From the NCBI RefSeq assembly GCF_029893585.1, contig NZ_JARXYX010000008.1, forward strand, positions 186,001-250,000: a stretch of 64,000 nucleotides of DNA, read 5' to 3'. The notes under the pieces are model-generated. The model saw nothing but the letters and a program-made list of their open reading frames with translations, was not told the origin of the DNA and made no database searches. The position numbers and the translations under genes are program-made. Position 1 is the stretch's first letter, and each line of letters begins with the position of its first letter. The DNA comes from Streptomyces sp. LBL (GTDB taxonomy: Bacteria; Actinomycetota; Actinomycetes; Streptomycetales; Streptomycetaceae). Below, in pieces: positions 53,868-62,248 of the stretch.

Positions 53868-54045
53868 AACTCGGCGATCTCATAGACCGACTCGGCGATC
53901 TCATGGGCCACCTCGGCGATCTCATAGACCGACTCGGCGATCTCATGGGCCACCTCGGCGATCTCATAGGCCGACTCGGCGATCTCATAGGCCAACTCGG
54001 CGATCTCATGGCCCACCTCGGCGATCTCATGGCCCACCTCGGCGA
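53868..54045. repeat. 21-bp minisatellite, about nine copies
   Basis: Core ctcggcgatctcat followed by a 7-bp variable spacer (agaccga, gggccac, aggccga, ggcccac), repeated about nine times. Because 21 bp is seven codons, both strands stay open: the plus strand gives LGDLIDR/LGDLMGH heptads, the minus strand EIAEVAH/EIAESVY heptads. Neither has a good start and ribosome site. A heptad-repeat coiled-coil peptide is possible but unproven. Confidence 0.85.
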
Positions 54046-54267
54046 TTCAGATGCCGACCTCCGCCTCCGTGGGCAGCGGCGAGCATCCATCGGGCCCCTC
54101 TCGGACGTTCTCGTCGATCAACGCCCTCTCGCCTGGAGCCGTCCTCAGTGACTACGGTGAGCGCCAGCGAGCCTTCCAGGCCGACGGTGCGGCGTCGGCC
54201 TGGGGCCGCCCGTACCCGGCGAGGCGCGCACGGTTCCCGATCGTCAACACAACCTGAGAGCCACTCA

Positions 54268-54972
54268 ATGCATAGTTCGTCCGTGCCCTTCCCCGATGTC
54301 TCGATCGTCTTGCCCTGCGCCGGATTCGGAACGCGCTTCGGGGCGCCCTACTCGAAGGAGCTGCACTGTCTGGCTCCTGGGGTCACTGTGCTGGACCGCA
54401 GCCTGGAAGCCGTTGTCGAACTGGCCAAAAGCGGACTCAACGTGCGCCTGGTCGTCGTATTCGGGACACACAAGCTGGACACGGTGAGTTATCTCGCGCG
54501 CTACGCCGGGATTTTTCACATGGTCTTCGTCTACCAGGACCAGTCGCTTGAACCGGGTCTTGACGGCGCGATCCGGTCTGCCCTGCCGATGACGCAAGGG
54601 GCGGTGGCCCTTGTCCTGCCCGACATCGTTGTCTCCGGCGCGGGCAGTGCCGGCAGTCTTCTCGCCGCCTTGCGACAGACAGGGGTGGCGGGTTGGAGCG
54701 TAGTGGCCGCCGAAGAGCGGGATCCCGACACGCTGCAGCAGATGGGCGCGCTGGCCTTGGTCGAGGAGGGCGGCGTCGTGACCGTCAGGGCGGCCGCCGA
54801 CAAGCCGGCGGATCCTTCGGGCTTCAACGCGTTCTGGGGCATGGTCGCAGTCACCGAGGAAGAAGCACACCGGTTACCTGACGTGGTCAGCAAAGGGGCG
54901 GACAGCCCACTGGTCGGTGCGGTCGCTCTCATGGTGGAGGAAATCGTCAACTACAACACCGCCGCAGGCTGA
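54268..54972 (+). CDS. NDP-sugar-pyrophosphorylase-like nucleotidyltransferase
   Basis: 234 residues: VSIVLPCAGFGTRFGAPYSK (about 11-30) is the nucleotidyltransferase GxGxRxxP/K-type start, followed by GVTVLDRSLEAVVELAKSGL, LVVVFGTHKLDTVSYLARYA, GAVALVLPDIVVSGAG (the D of the metal site) and ADKPADPSGFNAFWGMVAV. It resembles the glucose-1-phosphate thymidylyl/uridylyl group but lacks the long C-terminal acyltransferase or dimer domain. It may activate a sugar for the glycosyltransferase at 52307. ATG at 54268 has only a weak GAGAG upstream. Confidence 0.78.
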   Translation: MHSSSVPFPDVSIVLPCAGFGTRFGAPYSKELHCLAPGVTVLDRSLEAVVELAKSGLNVRLVVVFGTHKLDTVSYLARYAGIFHMVFVYQDQSLEPGLDGAIRSALPMTQGAVALVLPDIVVSGAGSAGSLLAALRQTGVAGWSVVAAEERDPDTLQQMGALALVEEGGVVTVRAAADKPADPSGFNAFWGMVAVTEEEAHRLPDVVSKGADSPLVGAVALMVEEIVNYNTAAG

Positions 54973-54992
54973 CTCCCCCAGGCGCCGAAGAG

Positions 54993-55075
54993 CTGTATCG
55001 CACCCCTGCGGTCGGGCGGCTCCGTCCGCGGAGTCGTCGAGGCCGACGACTCCGGGGACGTACGTCGTGGAGTCG
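54993..55075 (+). pseudogene. HipA-like N-terminal scrap
   Basis: About 80 bp read IAPLRSGGSVRGVVEADD and, after a one-base shift, GTYVVE. This matches residues ~10-36 of the HipA-like protein at 50635 (IAPLRSGGSVPGIVEADDLG, TYVVKF), on the opposite strand and 3.5 kb away. Sequence identity at DNA level is high, so it is a copy of that gene or of a close relative. No start or continuation exists. Confidence 0.7.
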
Positions 55076-55207
55076 CCCCCCCCAGGGGCACTTGCTCCCG
55101 GCCTCCGGTATGTCGTGAGCACAGTAACCGAGCGTGACAGCCGACGGAGAGTGTCCGGGCCGTCGTGCCGACGTCACGACGGACTCCCCCGCTTCATGGG
55201 TGATGTG

Positions 55208-56050
55208 TCAGCAGGCGTCGACCAGTTGCTGCTCGATGGCGTCGACGGTGTCGAGGAGGACACGTGCGACGCTGCGCAGATCCCTGGTGTTCACGGTGTC
55301 GCCCACCACGACCGCGGCGACCGGGCCGGCCTTCCCGAGCCGGACCGGGGCGGCCAGTTCGACCAGGTCGGGGATGCACTCACTTCTGGCGTAGGACAGT
55401 CCGGTCCGCCGGATCCGCTCGAACTCGCGCCGCATCGCGTCCGTTCTGGCGCGGGTCATGACCGTGTCGGACGTCGCCGTGTCGAAGAAGTCCGCCGGGT
55501 TCCGCTGGGACATCGCGAGCAGGAGCTTGCCCGCCGCGGAGCGGTGCGCCGGGACCGGCTGCCGCAACGCCATCGCGAGCCGGACGTGCTCCTGCCCGTA
55601 GAGGGTCCCGACATGCTGGACCTTCGTCCCCGCCAGCGTGCCGAGGCTGACGATCCTGTTGGTGAGCTGGAACAGTTCGAGCAGGAAGGGGGTGACCGGG
55701 TAACTGAGCCGTTGCACCCCGGCGGGACCGCTCGTGGCCGCCAGCCGGGACAGATACGTGCCGAGTTCGTAGGATTTCGACTCTCTCCGGACAGCGAGAC
55801 CGATGTCGGTGAGGGCCTGCATCAGACGGTGCAGCGTCGATTTGGGCAGGTTCACCAGACGTGACAGCTCCGACAAGGTCAGTGGCCGCGAGGCCTCGGC
55901 CAGTGCCTCGAGTACGGCGAGTGCCTTGCGTAACGGACCTCCTATGGTTCCGGATGCAGCCGTCTTCACCACCATGCCGGCGGTTGCCCCCGGGCGCGGC
56001 GCCTGAGGATGTCGTTCACCGTCCACCGTGATGCTCCCGTCGCCGAGCAC
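55208..56050 (-). CDS. IclR-family regulator at the terpenoid cluster edge
   Basis: Up to 280 residues. The winged helix begins about residue 38: [60 protein letters not shown]. The effector domain: [60 protein letters not shown] and [14 protein letters not shown]. Start uncertain: GTG 56050, GTG 56026 (GGGAGC upstream) or ATG 55975. It is divergent from ispH across ~270 bp that contain a four-copy GGCACGGTG repeat, so it may control the isoprenoid operon. It is not closely similar to the allantoin regulator at 46354. Confidence 0.82.
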   Translation of the reverse strand: MLGDGSITVDGERHPQAPRPGATAGMVVKTAASGTIGGPLRKALAVLEALAEASRPLTLSELSRLVNLPKSTLHRLMQALTDIGLAVRRESKSYELGTYLSRLAATSGPAGVQRLSYPVTPFLLELFQLTNRIVSLGTLAGTKVQHVGTLYGQEHVRLAMALRQPVPAHRSAAGKLLLAMSQRNPADFFDTATSDTVMTRARTDAMRREFERIRRTGLSYARSECIPDLVELAAPVRLGKAGPVAAVVVGDTVNTRDLRSVARVLLDTVDAIEQQLVDAC

Positions 56051-56159
56051 ACACCAACTGGTCCATGCCTACCTGCGCCCGGAGGGTGAACTCAACACCG
56101 GCTGAGGTTGCTGTCCCGACGGTGCTTGCGGTTGGGCCCTTTTGGCGGCCGAGGTGTCT

Positions 56160-56262
56160 GCTTTGGCGGGCACGGTGTCGAGGTCGACAGGCACGGTGCC
56201 GACTTTGGCGCGGGCACGGTGCCGGCGTCGACAGGCACGGTGCCGGCGTCGGAGCAACGACC
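56160..56262. repeat. Four GGCACGGTG repeats upstream of ispH
   Basis: Near-palindromic GGCACGGTGCCG (arms GGCAC/GTGCC) occurs four times within ~90 bp (first copy ends GTG-TCG), separated by variants of a GACAGG/GTCGAC spacer. The whole lies between the divergent IclR and ispH genes, 60-160 bp upstream of ispH. It looks like a multi-site operator, or tandem duplication. Confidence 0.6.
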
Positions 56263-56322
56263 GTTCCGGAAAGTGGAAACGGCCGTAGAGCGGACGACCT
56301 TGCCCTCCGTACTGTCCTGACC

Positions 56323-57324
56323 ATGGCTGATGTGAGCTCGTACGAGCATACGGGGGACGGCGTCGAACGCCGTGTCCTGCTGGCTGGGCCTCGTTCCTTC
56401 TGCGCAGGTGTCGAGAGAGCCATCGAGATCGTGGAGCGGGCTCTGGAACAACGGGGCGCCCCGGTCTATGTCCGGAAGCAAATCGTGCACAACGTCACCG
56501 TCGTCGACGATCTCGCGGGGCGAGGCGCGGTCTTCGTCGAGGAGTTGGACGAGGTGCCCGACCGTGCGACGGTGGTCTTCTCCGCGCACGGGGTCTCCCC
56601 CGCCGTGCGGCAGGAGGCGGACCGTCGCGGCCTCGACGTCATCGACGGAACCTGCCCGCTGGTTGCCAAGGTCCATGCCGAGGCACGCCGCTTCGCGGCC
56701 CGCGGCGACACCGTCGTGCTCGTCGGCCACGCCGGGCACGAGGAGGTCGAGGGCACCCTCGGGGAGGCACCGGAGTCGATGGTGCTGGTCTCGACGCCCG
56801 ACGAGGCCCGCGAGCTGTCAACCGCCGTCGGGGGACAGGTCTCCTACCTCACCCAGACCACTCTCGCCGTCGACGAGACCGCGGAGGTCGTCGGAGCGCT
56901 GAAGGAGAAGTTCCCGCTGCTGCAGGAGCCACCGTCCGACGACATCTGCTACGCCACCACCAACCGGCAGGCCGCACTCAAGGCGATCGTCGCGGAGTCC
57001 GATCTCGTCCTGGTCATCGGCTCGGAGAACTCATCCAACTCGGTCCGTCTGGTGGAGCTCGCGCACCGCGAGGGCACCCGCGCCGAGTTGATCGACCGGG
57101 CCGGCGACATCCGGCCGGAGTGGCTGGCGGGAGTGCGCACCGTCGGGCTCACGGCCGGCGCTTCCGCACCGCCCGCCCTGGTCACGGAGGTCGTGACCAG
57201 GTTGGGCGCATTCGGTCCGGTCCGCGTCGAGGAACGCGAGATCGCCCGCGAGACCGTGCGTTTCGACCTTCCCTCGCCCGTACGCGGTGATACGCGACGG
57301 ACGGCGGACGGCCGTTCCAGCTGA
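56323..57324 (+). CDS. ispH: 4-hydroxy-3-methylbut-2-enyl diphosphate reductase
   Basis: 333 residues, last enzyme of the MEP pathway, producing IPP and DMAPP from HMBPP with a [4Fe-4S] cluster. The three cluster cysteines are visible: [10 protein letters not shown] (C27), GTCPLV (C111), [10 protein letters not shown] (C209). Other signatures: [51 protein letters not shown] and GLTAGASAP with the catalytic glutamate-region motifs present. ATG at 56323 starts the protein. Followed 12 bp later by dxs and then ispG, forming a MEP operon separate from the housekeeping set. Confidence 0.95.
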   Translation: MADVSSYEHTGDGVERRVLLAGPRSFCAGVERAIEIVERALEQRGAPVYVRKQIVHNVTVVDDLAGRGAVFVEELDEVPDRATVVFSAHGVSPAVRQEADRRGLDVIDGTCPLVAKVHAEARRFAARGDTVVLVGHAGHEEVEGTLGEAPESMVLVSTPDEARELSTAVGGQVSYLTQTTLAVDETAEVVGALKEKFPLLQEPPSDDICYATTNRQAALKAIVAESDLVLVIGSENSSNSVRLVELAHREGTRAELIDRAGDIRPEWLAGVRTVGLTAGASAPPALVTEVVTRLGAFGPVRVEEREIARETVRFDLPSPVRGDTRRTADGRSS

Positions 57325-57336
57325 GCGAGGAGAAAC

Positions 57337-59151
57337 GTGTCACCGACTGTGCTCGGCCGGGTCACCGGTCCCCAGGAGCTCAAGAAACTGCGTCCGGACG
57401 AGTTGCCCACGCTGGCGCGCGAGATCAGGGAGTTCCTGGTCGACAAGGTCTGCGCCACCGGCGGGCATCTCGGCCCGAACCTCGGCGTGGTCGAACTGAC
57501 CATCGCGCTGCACCGCGTCTTCGACTCGCCGACGGACCGCATCGTGTTCGACACCGGACACCAGACCTACGTCCACAAGATCCTCACCGGCCGGCAATCC
57601 GCCTTCGACACGCTCCGCGCGGCGGGCGGGCTGGCCGGCTACCCGCAGCGTGCGGAGTCCCCGCACGACCTCGTGGAGAACTCGCACGCCTCCACGGCAC
57701 TGTCCTACGCGGACGGCCTGGCCAAGGCACAGCGACTGCTCGGCGAGGACCACCGCCGCGTGGTCGCGGTCATCGGAGACGGCGCCCTGACCGGCGGCAT
57801 GGCCTGGGAGGCCATGAACAACCTCGGCGGCGGCGAGCAGCCGGTGGTGGTGGTCCTCAACGACAACGGCCGCTCCTACGACCCCACGGTCGGCGGGCTG
57901 GCCGAGCATCTGGCCGCACTGCGCGCCGGCAAATCCCGGGGCCCGAATCTGTTCGAGACCATCGGCTTCGCCTATCTCGGTCCGGTGGACGGGCACGACA
58001 TCGCCGCCGTCGAGTTGGCCTGCCGCCTCGCGACGCGGCTGGACCAGCCGGTCGTCATCCACTGCGTCACCGAGAAGGGCCGCGGTTACGCCCTGGCCGA
58101 GAACGACGAGGCCGACCGCATGCACGGTATCGGGGTCATCGACCCCGGAACGGGCCGGTCGCGGGGCGGCTCCAAGCCCAGCTGGACCGGTGTGTTCGGT
58201 GAGGCGCTGGAGCGGATCGCCGCCGAGCGGCCCGATGTCGTCGCGCTGACCGCCGCGATGCTGCAACCCGTCGGCCTGCACGGGTTCTCCCAGCGGTTCC
58301 CGGACCGGGTCTTCGACGTGGGCATCGCCGAGCAGCACGCGGTCACCAGTGCCGCGGGGCTGGCCACGGGCGGCCTGCACCCGGTGGTCTGTCTCTACGC
58401 CACCTTCCTCAACCGCGCCGTCGACCAGATCATGATGGACGTGGCCCTGCACGGTCTGCCGGTGACGTTCGTCCTGGACCGTGCGGGAGTCACCGGTCCC
58501 GACGGGCCCAGCCACCACGGCATGTGGGATCTCGCCCTGCTGGGCACGGTGCCGGGAATGCGTGTCGCGTCGCCGCGCGACACCGTCCGGCTCGCCGAAC
58601 TGCTGGGCGAGGCGTTGTCCACCCACGACGGCCCCACCGCGCTGCGGTTCCCGAAGGGCGGCACCGGTCCGGAGATCCCCACCCTCACGCGCATGGAGGG
58701 CATGGACATCCTCCACCGCACCAGGTACGGGCCGCTCGACGTCCTGCTGGTCTCCGCCGGGGTCCTCGCGGCCCCCGCCCTGCGCGCGGCGGAGCTGTTG
58801 GCCGAGGAGGGCATCGGGGTGACCGTCGTCGACCCGCGCTGGGTGCTGCCGGTCAATCCCGCCCTGGTCCACCTGGCGTCCCGCCACCAGCTCGCGGTCT
58901 CCGTCGAGGACGGGCTGCGTACCGGGGGCGTGGGCATGGCGCTGGCACAGGCCTGCTCCGAGGCCCGGGTCCGCACCCCGGTGCACGCTCTGGGACTGCC
59001 CCGGGAGTTCCTGAACCACGGTGAACGTTCGGCCGTCCTCGCCGACCACGGTCTCACCGCGCAGTCCATCGCCGAGTCCGTACTCGCCCTGCGCGGCGCC
59101 GAGGCGACAGCACACACACCCGCATCCGTTTGGGAAAGGACACCGCGGTGA
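57337..59151 (+). CDS. dxs: 1-deoxy-D-xylulose-5-phosphate synthase
   Basis: 604 residues, thiamine-diphosphate enzyme that joins pyruvate and glyceraldehyde 3-phosphate: first and flux-controlling step of the MEP pathway. Motifs: [36 protein letters not shown], the ThDP site [18 protein letters not shown] (about 148-165), [49 protein letters not shown] and [11 protein letters not shown]. Slightly shorter than usual (about 620-650), but complete. GTG at 57337 follows GAGGAG. The stop overlaps the ispG start (GTGA, 59148-59151). Confidence 0.96.
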   Translation: MSPTVLGRVTGPQELKKLRPDELPTLAREIREFLVDKVCATGGHLGPNLGVVELTIALHRVFDSPTDRIVFDTGHQTYVHKILTGRQSAFDTLRAAGGLAGYPQRAESPHDLVENSHASTALSYADGLAKAQRLLGEDHRRVVAVIGDGALTGGMAWEAMNNLGGGEQPVVVVLNDNGRSYDPTVGGLAEHLAALRAGKSRGPNLFETIGFAYLGPVDGHDIAAVELACRLATRLDQPVVIHCVTEKGRGYALAENDEADRMHGIGVIDPGTGRSRGGSKPSWTGVFGEALERIAAERPDVVALTAAMLQPVGLHGFSQRFPDRVFDVGIAEQHAVTSAAGLATGGLHPVVCLYATFLNRAVDQIMMDVALHGLPVTFVLDRAGVTGPDGPSHHGMWDLALLGTVPGMRVASPRDTVRLAELLGEALSTHDGPTALRFPKGGTGPEIPTLTRMEGMDILHRTRYGPLDVLLVSAGVLAAPALRAAELLAEEGIGVTVVDPRWVLPVNPALVHLASRHQLAVSVEDGLRTGGVGMALAQACSEARVRTPVHALGLPREFLNHGERSAVLADHGLTAQSIAESVLALRGAEATAHTPASVWERTPR

Positions 59152-60299
59152 CCCAGGTCGCACTCGGTATGCCCGCTCTGCCCCCTGCAACGCTCGCCGA
59201 ACGCCGGCGCACCCGTCAGTTGCAGGTGGGATCGGTCGGGGTGGGCAGTGACCATCCGGTCTCGGTGCAGTCGATGACCACGACCGTCACGGCCGACATC
59301 GACGCCACCTTGCAGCAGATCGCCGAACTCACCGCCGCCGGCTGTGACATCGTCCGCGTCGCCTGCCCGAGCGCCGATGACGCCGAGGCGCTGTCGGCGA
59401 TCGCCGCGAAGTCCAAGATCCCGGTCATCGCCGACATCCACTTCCAGCCGAAGTACGTGTTCGCGGCCATCGAGGCCGGGTGCGCCGCGGTGCGCGTCAA
59501 TCCGGGCAACATCAAGAAGTTCGACGACAAGGTGGGCGAGATCGCCCGTGCGGCCAAGGATCACGGCACCCCGATCCGGATCGGGGTGAACGCGGGGTCG
59601 CTGGACCAGCGCCTGATGCGGAAGTACGGCAAGGCCACGCCGGAGGCGCTGGCCGAGTCGGCGCTGTGGGAGGCTTCGCTCTTCGCCGAGCACGACTTCC
59701 ATGACCTGAAGATCTCGGTCAAGCACAACGATCCCGTGATCATGATCCGTGCCTACGAGATCCTCGCCGAGCGCTGCGACTACCCGTTGCACCTGGGCGT
59801 CACCGAGGCGGGGCCGGCGTTCCAGGGCACCATCAAGTCCGCCGTCGCGTTCGGAGCGCTGCTGCGCCAGGGCATCGGCGACACCATCCGGGTGTCCCTC
59901 TCGGCCCCGCCGGTGGAGGAGGCCAAGGTCGGCACGCAGATCCTGCAGTCGCTGAACCTGCGCCCCCGCAAGCTGGAGATCGTTTCCTGCCCCTCCTGCG
60001 GTCGGGCCCAGGTGGATGTCTACAAGCTCGCCGACGAGGTCACCGCGGGACTGGAGGGCATGGAGGTGCCGTTGCGGGTCGCCGTGATGGGGTGTGTGGT
60101 CAACGGCCCCGGGGAAGCACGCGAGGCCGACCTCGGTGTGGCGTCCGGCAACGGCAAGGGGCAGATCTTCGTCAAGGGGGAGGTCGTCAAGACCGTTCCC
60201 GAGCACCGGATCGTGGAGACCCTCATCGAGGAGGCCCTGATCCTCGCCGAGGGGATGGATCCGGTCGAGTCAGGCGCCGTCACGGTCGTCGCCGGCTGA
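59148..60299 (+). CDS. ispG: 4-hydroxy-3-methylbut-2-enyl diphosphate synthase
   Basis: 383 residues. Converts MEcPP to HMBPP, the substrate of IspH. TIM-barrel part: [72 protein letters not shown] and [18 protein letters not shown]. Iron-sulfur domain: [19 protein letters not shown] and [19 protein letters not shown] with the CxxC plus C ligands. GTG at 59148 follows AAAGGA and overlaps the dxs stop; a TTG further upstream is unlikely. Last gene of the MEP operon; its stop codon starts a duplicated 24-bp hairpin unit. Confidence 0.96.
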   Translation: MTQVALGMPALPPATLAERRRTRQLQVGSVGVGSDHPVSVQSMTTTVTADIDATLQQIAELTAAGCDIVRVACPSADDAEALSAIAAKSKIPVIADIHFQPKYVFAAIEAGCAAVRVNPGNIKKFDDKVGEIARAAKDHGTPIRIGVNAGSLDQRLMRKYGKATPEALAESALWEASLFAEHDFHDLKISVKHNDPVIMIRAYEILAERCDYPLHLGVTEAGPAFQGTIKSAVAFGALLRQGIGDTIRVSLSAPPVEEAKVGTQILQSLNLRPRKLEIVSCPSCGRAQVDVYKLADEVTAGLEGMEVPLRVAVMGCVVNGPGEAREADLGVASGNGKGQIFVKGEVVKTVPEHRIVETLIEEALILAEGMDPVESGAVTVVAG

Positions 60300-60344
60300 A
60301 TGAGGGATTCCCCCTGGGGGTGAATGAGGGATTCCCCCTGGGGG
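60297..60344 (+). terminator. Duplicated 24-bp hairpin unit after ispG
   Basis: Two identical adjacent 24-bp units, each beginning TGAATGAGGGATT and ending with the self-complementary CCCCCTGGGGG. The first unit starts with the ispG stop codon. Each can form a short stem, and the pair can cross-pair into a longer one, so a terminator function is plausible. Unusual as an exact duplication. Confidence 0.6.
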
Positions 60345-60745
60345 AACAAGAACGTCCCGCTCACCCGGCTCCCCGAAAGTCGGCCACAGTATGGTTCTTA
60401 CATCGGTTTTCCGACTGTCACGGACCATATCAGGCCACTCTCGGGGAGCTTTGACGTGTTGGCACAATGCGGCCCAACGTCGGACATCCACAAAATACCG
60501 GCTGAACAACAAGTAACCGCGATTCAACGCCAGGATCTCGCCCATCGCCCAGGGATGCGCAGCACGATCACCTGCCCGGGCCCGCCCTGCGACCGGCCTG
60601 TTCGGTCGCGTCCCCACCTCCGGACGCGCTGAGCGGACGATACCGCGCAAAACCGCGACCCGGCTCAGGAATTACCACGATGGACGCCTGGCATTTCGAC
60701 GAAATGCCTCGGCGAACAGGCTGCCCAGTTTCTGGAGGTTTCGCT
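60345..60745. other. 400-bp upstream region of the LuxR-type gene
   Basis: No gene supported. Less GC-rich than the surroundings, especially about 60390-60540, as expected of a regulatory region. No clear -35/-10 pair could be fixed with 16-18 bp spacing. A good ribosome site (TGGAGG) lies at the right end. Confidence 0.4.
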
Positions 60746-61387
60746 ATGACCGTCAACACTGAGATACGTACGATAAAGGCCCTGGTGCGTGCTCCGGATC
60801 CGCTGACGCAATCGGCTATCAGCGGTCACCTCGGTTCCACGGCCCACATCGAGGTCGTCTCGGAGCAACGCCCGGGCCCGGTTGACGTCGCCGTGGTCGT
60901 CGCGGACCGGATGACCGTGGAAGTGACCTCGTTATTACGCAAGATCAAGAACAACCTTCGCGTGCCGGTGGTGCTGATCCCGTCCGAGATCGACCGGTCC
61001 GACCTGTTCATCGCGGTGGAATGCAATGTGGTCGCGGTGCTGCCGCGGGTCGCCGCCACCAGTCACCGCATCGAGGAGGCGGTGCAGACGGCCGCGGCCG
61101 GCGGTGGCGTACTCCCCGCCAACCTGCTCGGCGAGCTGCTTCGTCAGATCGAGCGGATGCAGCGCGAGGTGCTGTCGCCGCACGGCCTGCACATGTCCGG
61201 GCTGACCCCCCGGGAGATCGATGTCCTGCGGCTGATGTCGGAAGGCCTGGACACCGCCGAGATCGCCGACCAGATGTGCCTGTCGGAACGGGCGGTCAAA
61301 CGCGTCATTTTCGGGGTCACCCAGCGTCTGAACCTGCGTAACCGGCCCCACGCGGTGGCGTACGCGTTACGCAGCGGCGTCATCTGA
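60746..61387 (+). CDS. LuxR/NarL-type regulator with atypical receiver
   Basis: 213 residues. The C-terminal LuxR helix-turn-helix is clear: MSGLTPREIDVLRLMSEGLD (about 149-168), TAEIADQMCLSERAVKRVIF and GVTQRLNLRNRPHAVAYALR. The N-terminal domain has receiver-like strand order (EIRTIKALVRAPDPLTQSAI, DVAVVVADRMTVE, VPVVLIPSEIDRSDLFIA) but lacks an obvious phosphoacceptor aspartate at the usual strand end, so it may be a phosphorylation-independent pathway regulator. ATG at 60746 follows TCTGGAGG. Its 3' end overlaps the convergent cyclase gene by 21 bp. Likely activator of the cluster. Confidence 0.88.
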   Translation: MTVNTEIRTIKALVRAPDPLTQSAISGHLGSTAHIEVVSEQRPGPVDVAVVVADRMTVEVTSLLRKIKNNLRVPVVLIPSEIDRSDLFIAVECNVVAVLPRVAATSHRIEEAVQTAAAGGGVLPANLLGELLRQIERMQREVLSPHGLHMSGLTPREIDVLRLMSEGLDTAEIADQMCLSERAVKRVIFGVTQRLNLRNRPHAVAYALRSGVI

Positions 61388-62173
61388 CCGGGCGCCGACG
61401 CCCAGCGCCGGCCCGGTACCGGCCCCCGCCACACCCGATCCCGTCAACGTCCCGGGGACGGCCGCCGACGCACGCAAGGTCCACAGCGGTCGTCCCTCCC
61501 GGCGCATCGCCCTGCGCAGCATCACCGCATAGGTGATGTCCAGGGCGACGTAGGTCGGCACCAGCACCTGGAGCAGGTGGTGGGACGGGTAGACGACGAC
61601 AGCGGTCGCACCGGCGAAGAGGGATCCCACGAGCTTGGCGACGGCGATGTGCATGGACTGTCCCGCACTGGACCCGCGCCGCTTGAGCATCAGCAGGAAC
61701 GCGGCGCTCAGCGGCACCTGGATGATCATCCCGGTGTACATCCCGTCGCGGTCGTGGAACTCGTTCGCACCCACGACGACAAGCAGCGACGCCCAGACCA
61801 GCACGCCGACGAACGTCCACCGGAAGACCCGCGGCGACAGACCGGGGTAGTCACGCGGCCCGAGCCGCAGCGCCTGATACAGCAGGACGGCGTCGAACAG
61901 GAACCAGAGGAAGTTGATCTGCCGCTGCGTCGGCGTCTGCTCCAGCACGAAGGTCAGGCTGAACTCCCACGCGAAGTCCACCGCCACCAGGTAGGCGGGG
62001 ATCCCCACCCGCCGGTCCACGGTGGCCTGCCGGATGGCCAGCACGTAGGTCACGACCCAGCCGATCACGGTCGGCCCGGCGACCGCCGCGAAGAGTCCGT
62101 CCGATACGTCGGCCGCCCCCACCGAGACCGGTGCGACCTGCGACATCGGGATGAGGAAGGGGGGCAGCCACAT
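61367..62173 (-). CDS. Pyr4/paspaline-synthase-like membrane terpene cyclase
   Basis: 268 residues with about seven helices and no signal peptide. The layout resembles the membrane-bound class of terpene cyclases first known from fungi (Pyr4, PaxB, AtmB) and found in some Streptomyces indole-terpenoid clusters. An acidic residue sits in YLVAVDFAWEFSLTF (E70), corresponding to the catalytic glutamate of the AWEF-type motif, and a second in VALDITYAVMLRRAM (D212), near the position of the second catalytic acid. These enzymes protonate an epoxide or olefin of a prenylated substrate and cyclise it. ATG at 62173 follows GAAGGA. Family assignment rests on pattern and neighbours (dedicated MEP genes, oxygenases); a search should confirm it. 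Confidence 0.7.
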   Translation of the reverse strand: MWLPPFLIPMSQVAPVSVGAADVSDGLFAAVAGPTVIGWVVTYVLAIRQATVDRRVGIPAYLVAVDFAWEFSLTFVLEQTPTQRQINFLWFLFDAVLLYQALRLGPRDYPGLSPRVFRWTFVGVLVWASLLVVVGANEFHDRDGMYTGMIIQVPLSAAFLLMLKRRGSSAGQSMHIAVAKLVGSLFAGATAVVVYPSHHLLQVLVPTYVALDITYAVMLRRAMRREGRPLWTLRASAAVPGTLTGSGVAGAGTGPALGVGARSDDAAA

Positions 62174-62224
62174 GTGGGGAATCCTTCGTGGGCGAGGCAG
62201 GAGAGGACCGAGGGACCGACGAGC

Positions 62225-62248
62225 GGGTGGGTGGGTGGGTGGGTGGGT
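62225..62248 (+). repeat. (GGGT)6 microsatellite between operon genes
   Basis: Six GGGT units exactly up to the stop codon of the flavin monooxygenase gene (TGA on the minus strand at 62248-62250), within the ~75-bp gap before the cyclase gene. The plus strand could form a G-quadruplex. Copy number is likely variable. Confidence 0.85.

Noticed and set aside
53513-54037. Long N-terminal extension of the glycosyltransferase through the heptad repeat
   Set aside because: The GT family begins MRVLLSTYGTRGD at 53512 with its own ribosome site; the upstream frame crosses IS256 debris.
53868-54045. CRISPR array
   Set aside because: Spacers are only 7 bp and themselves repetitive; no cas genes. It is a minisatellite.
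60680-60745. Upstream start for the LuxR-type regulator
   Set aside because: The ATG at 60746 has TGGAGG at correct spacing; the extra 22 residues are not regulator-like.
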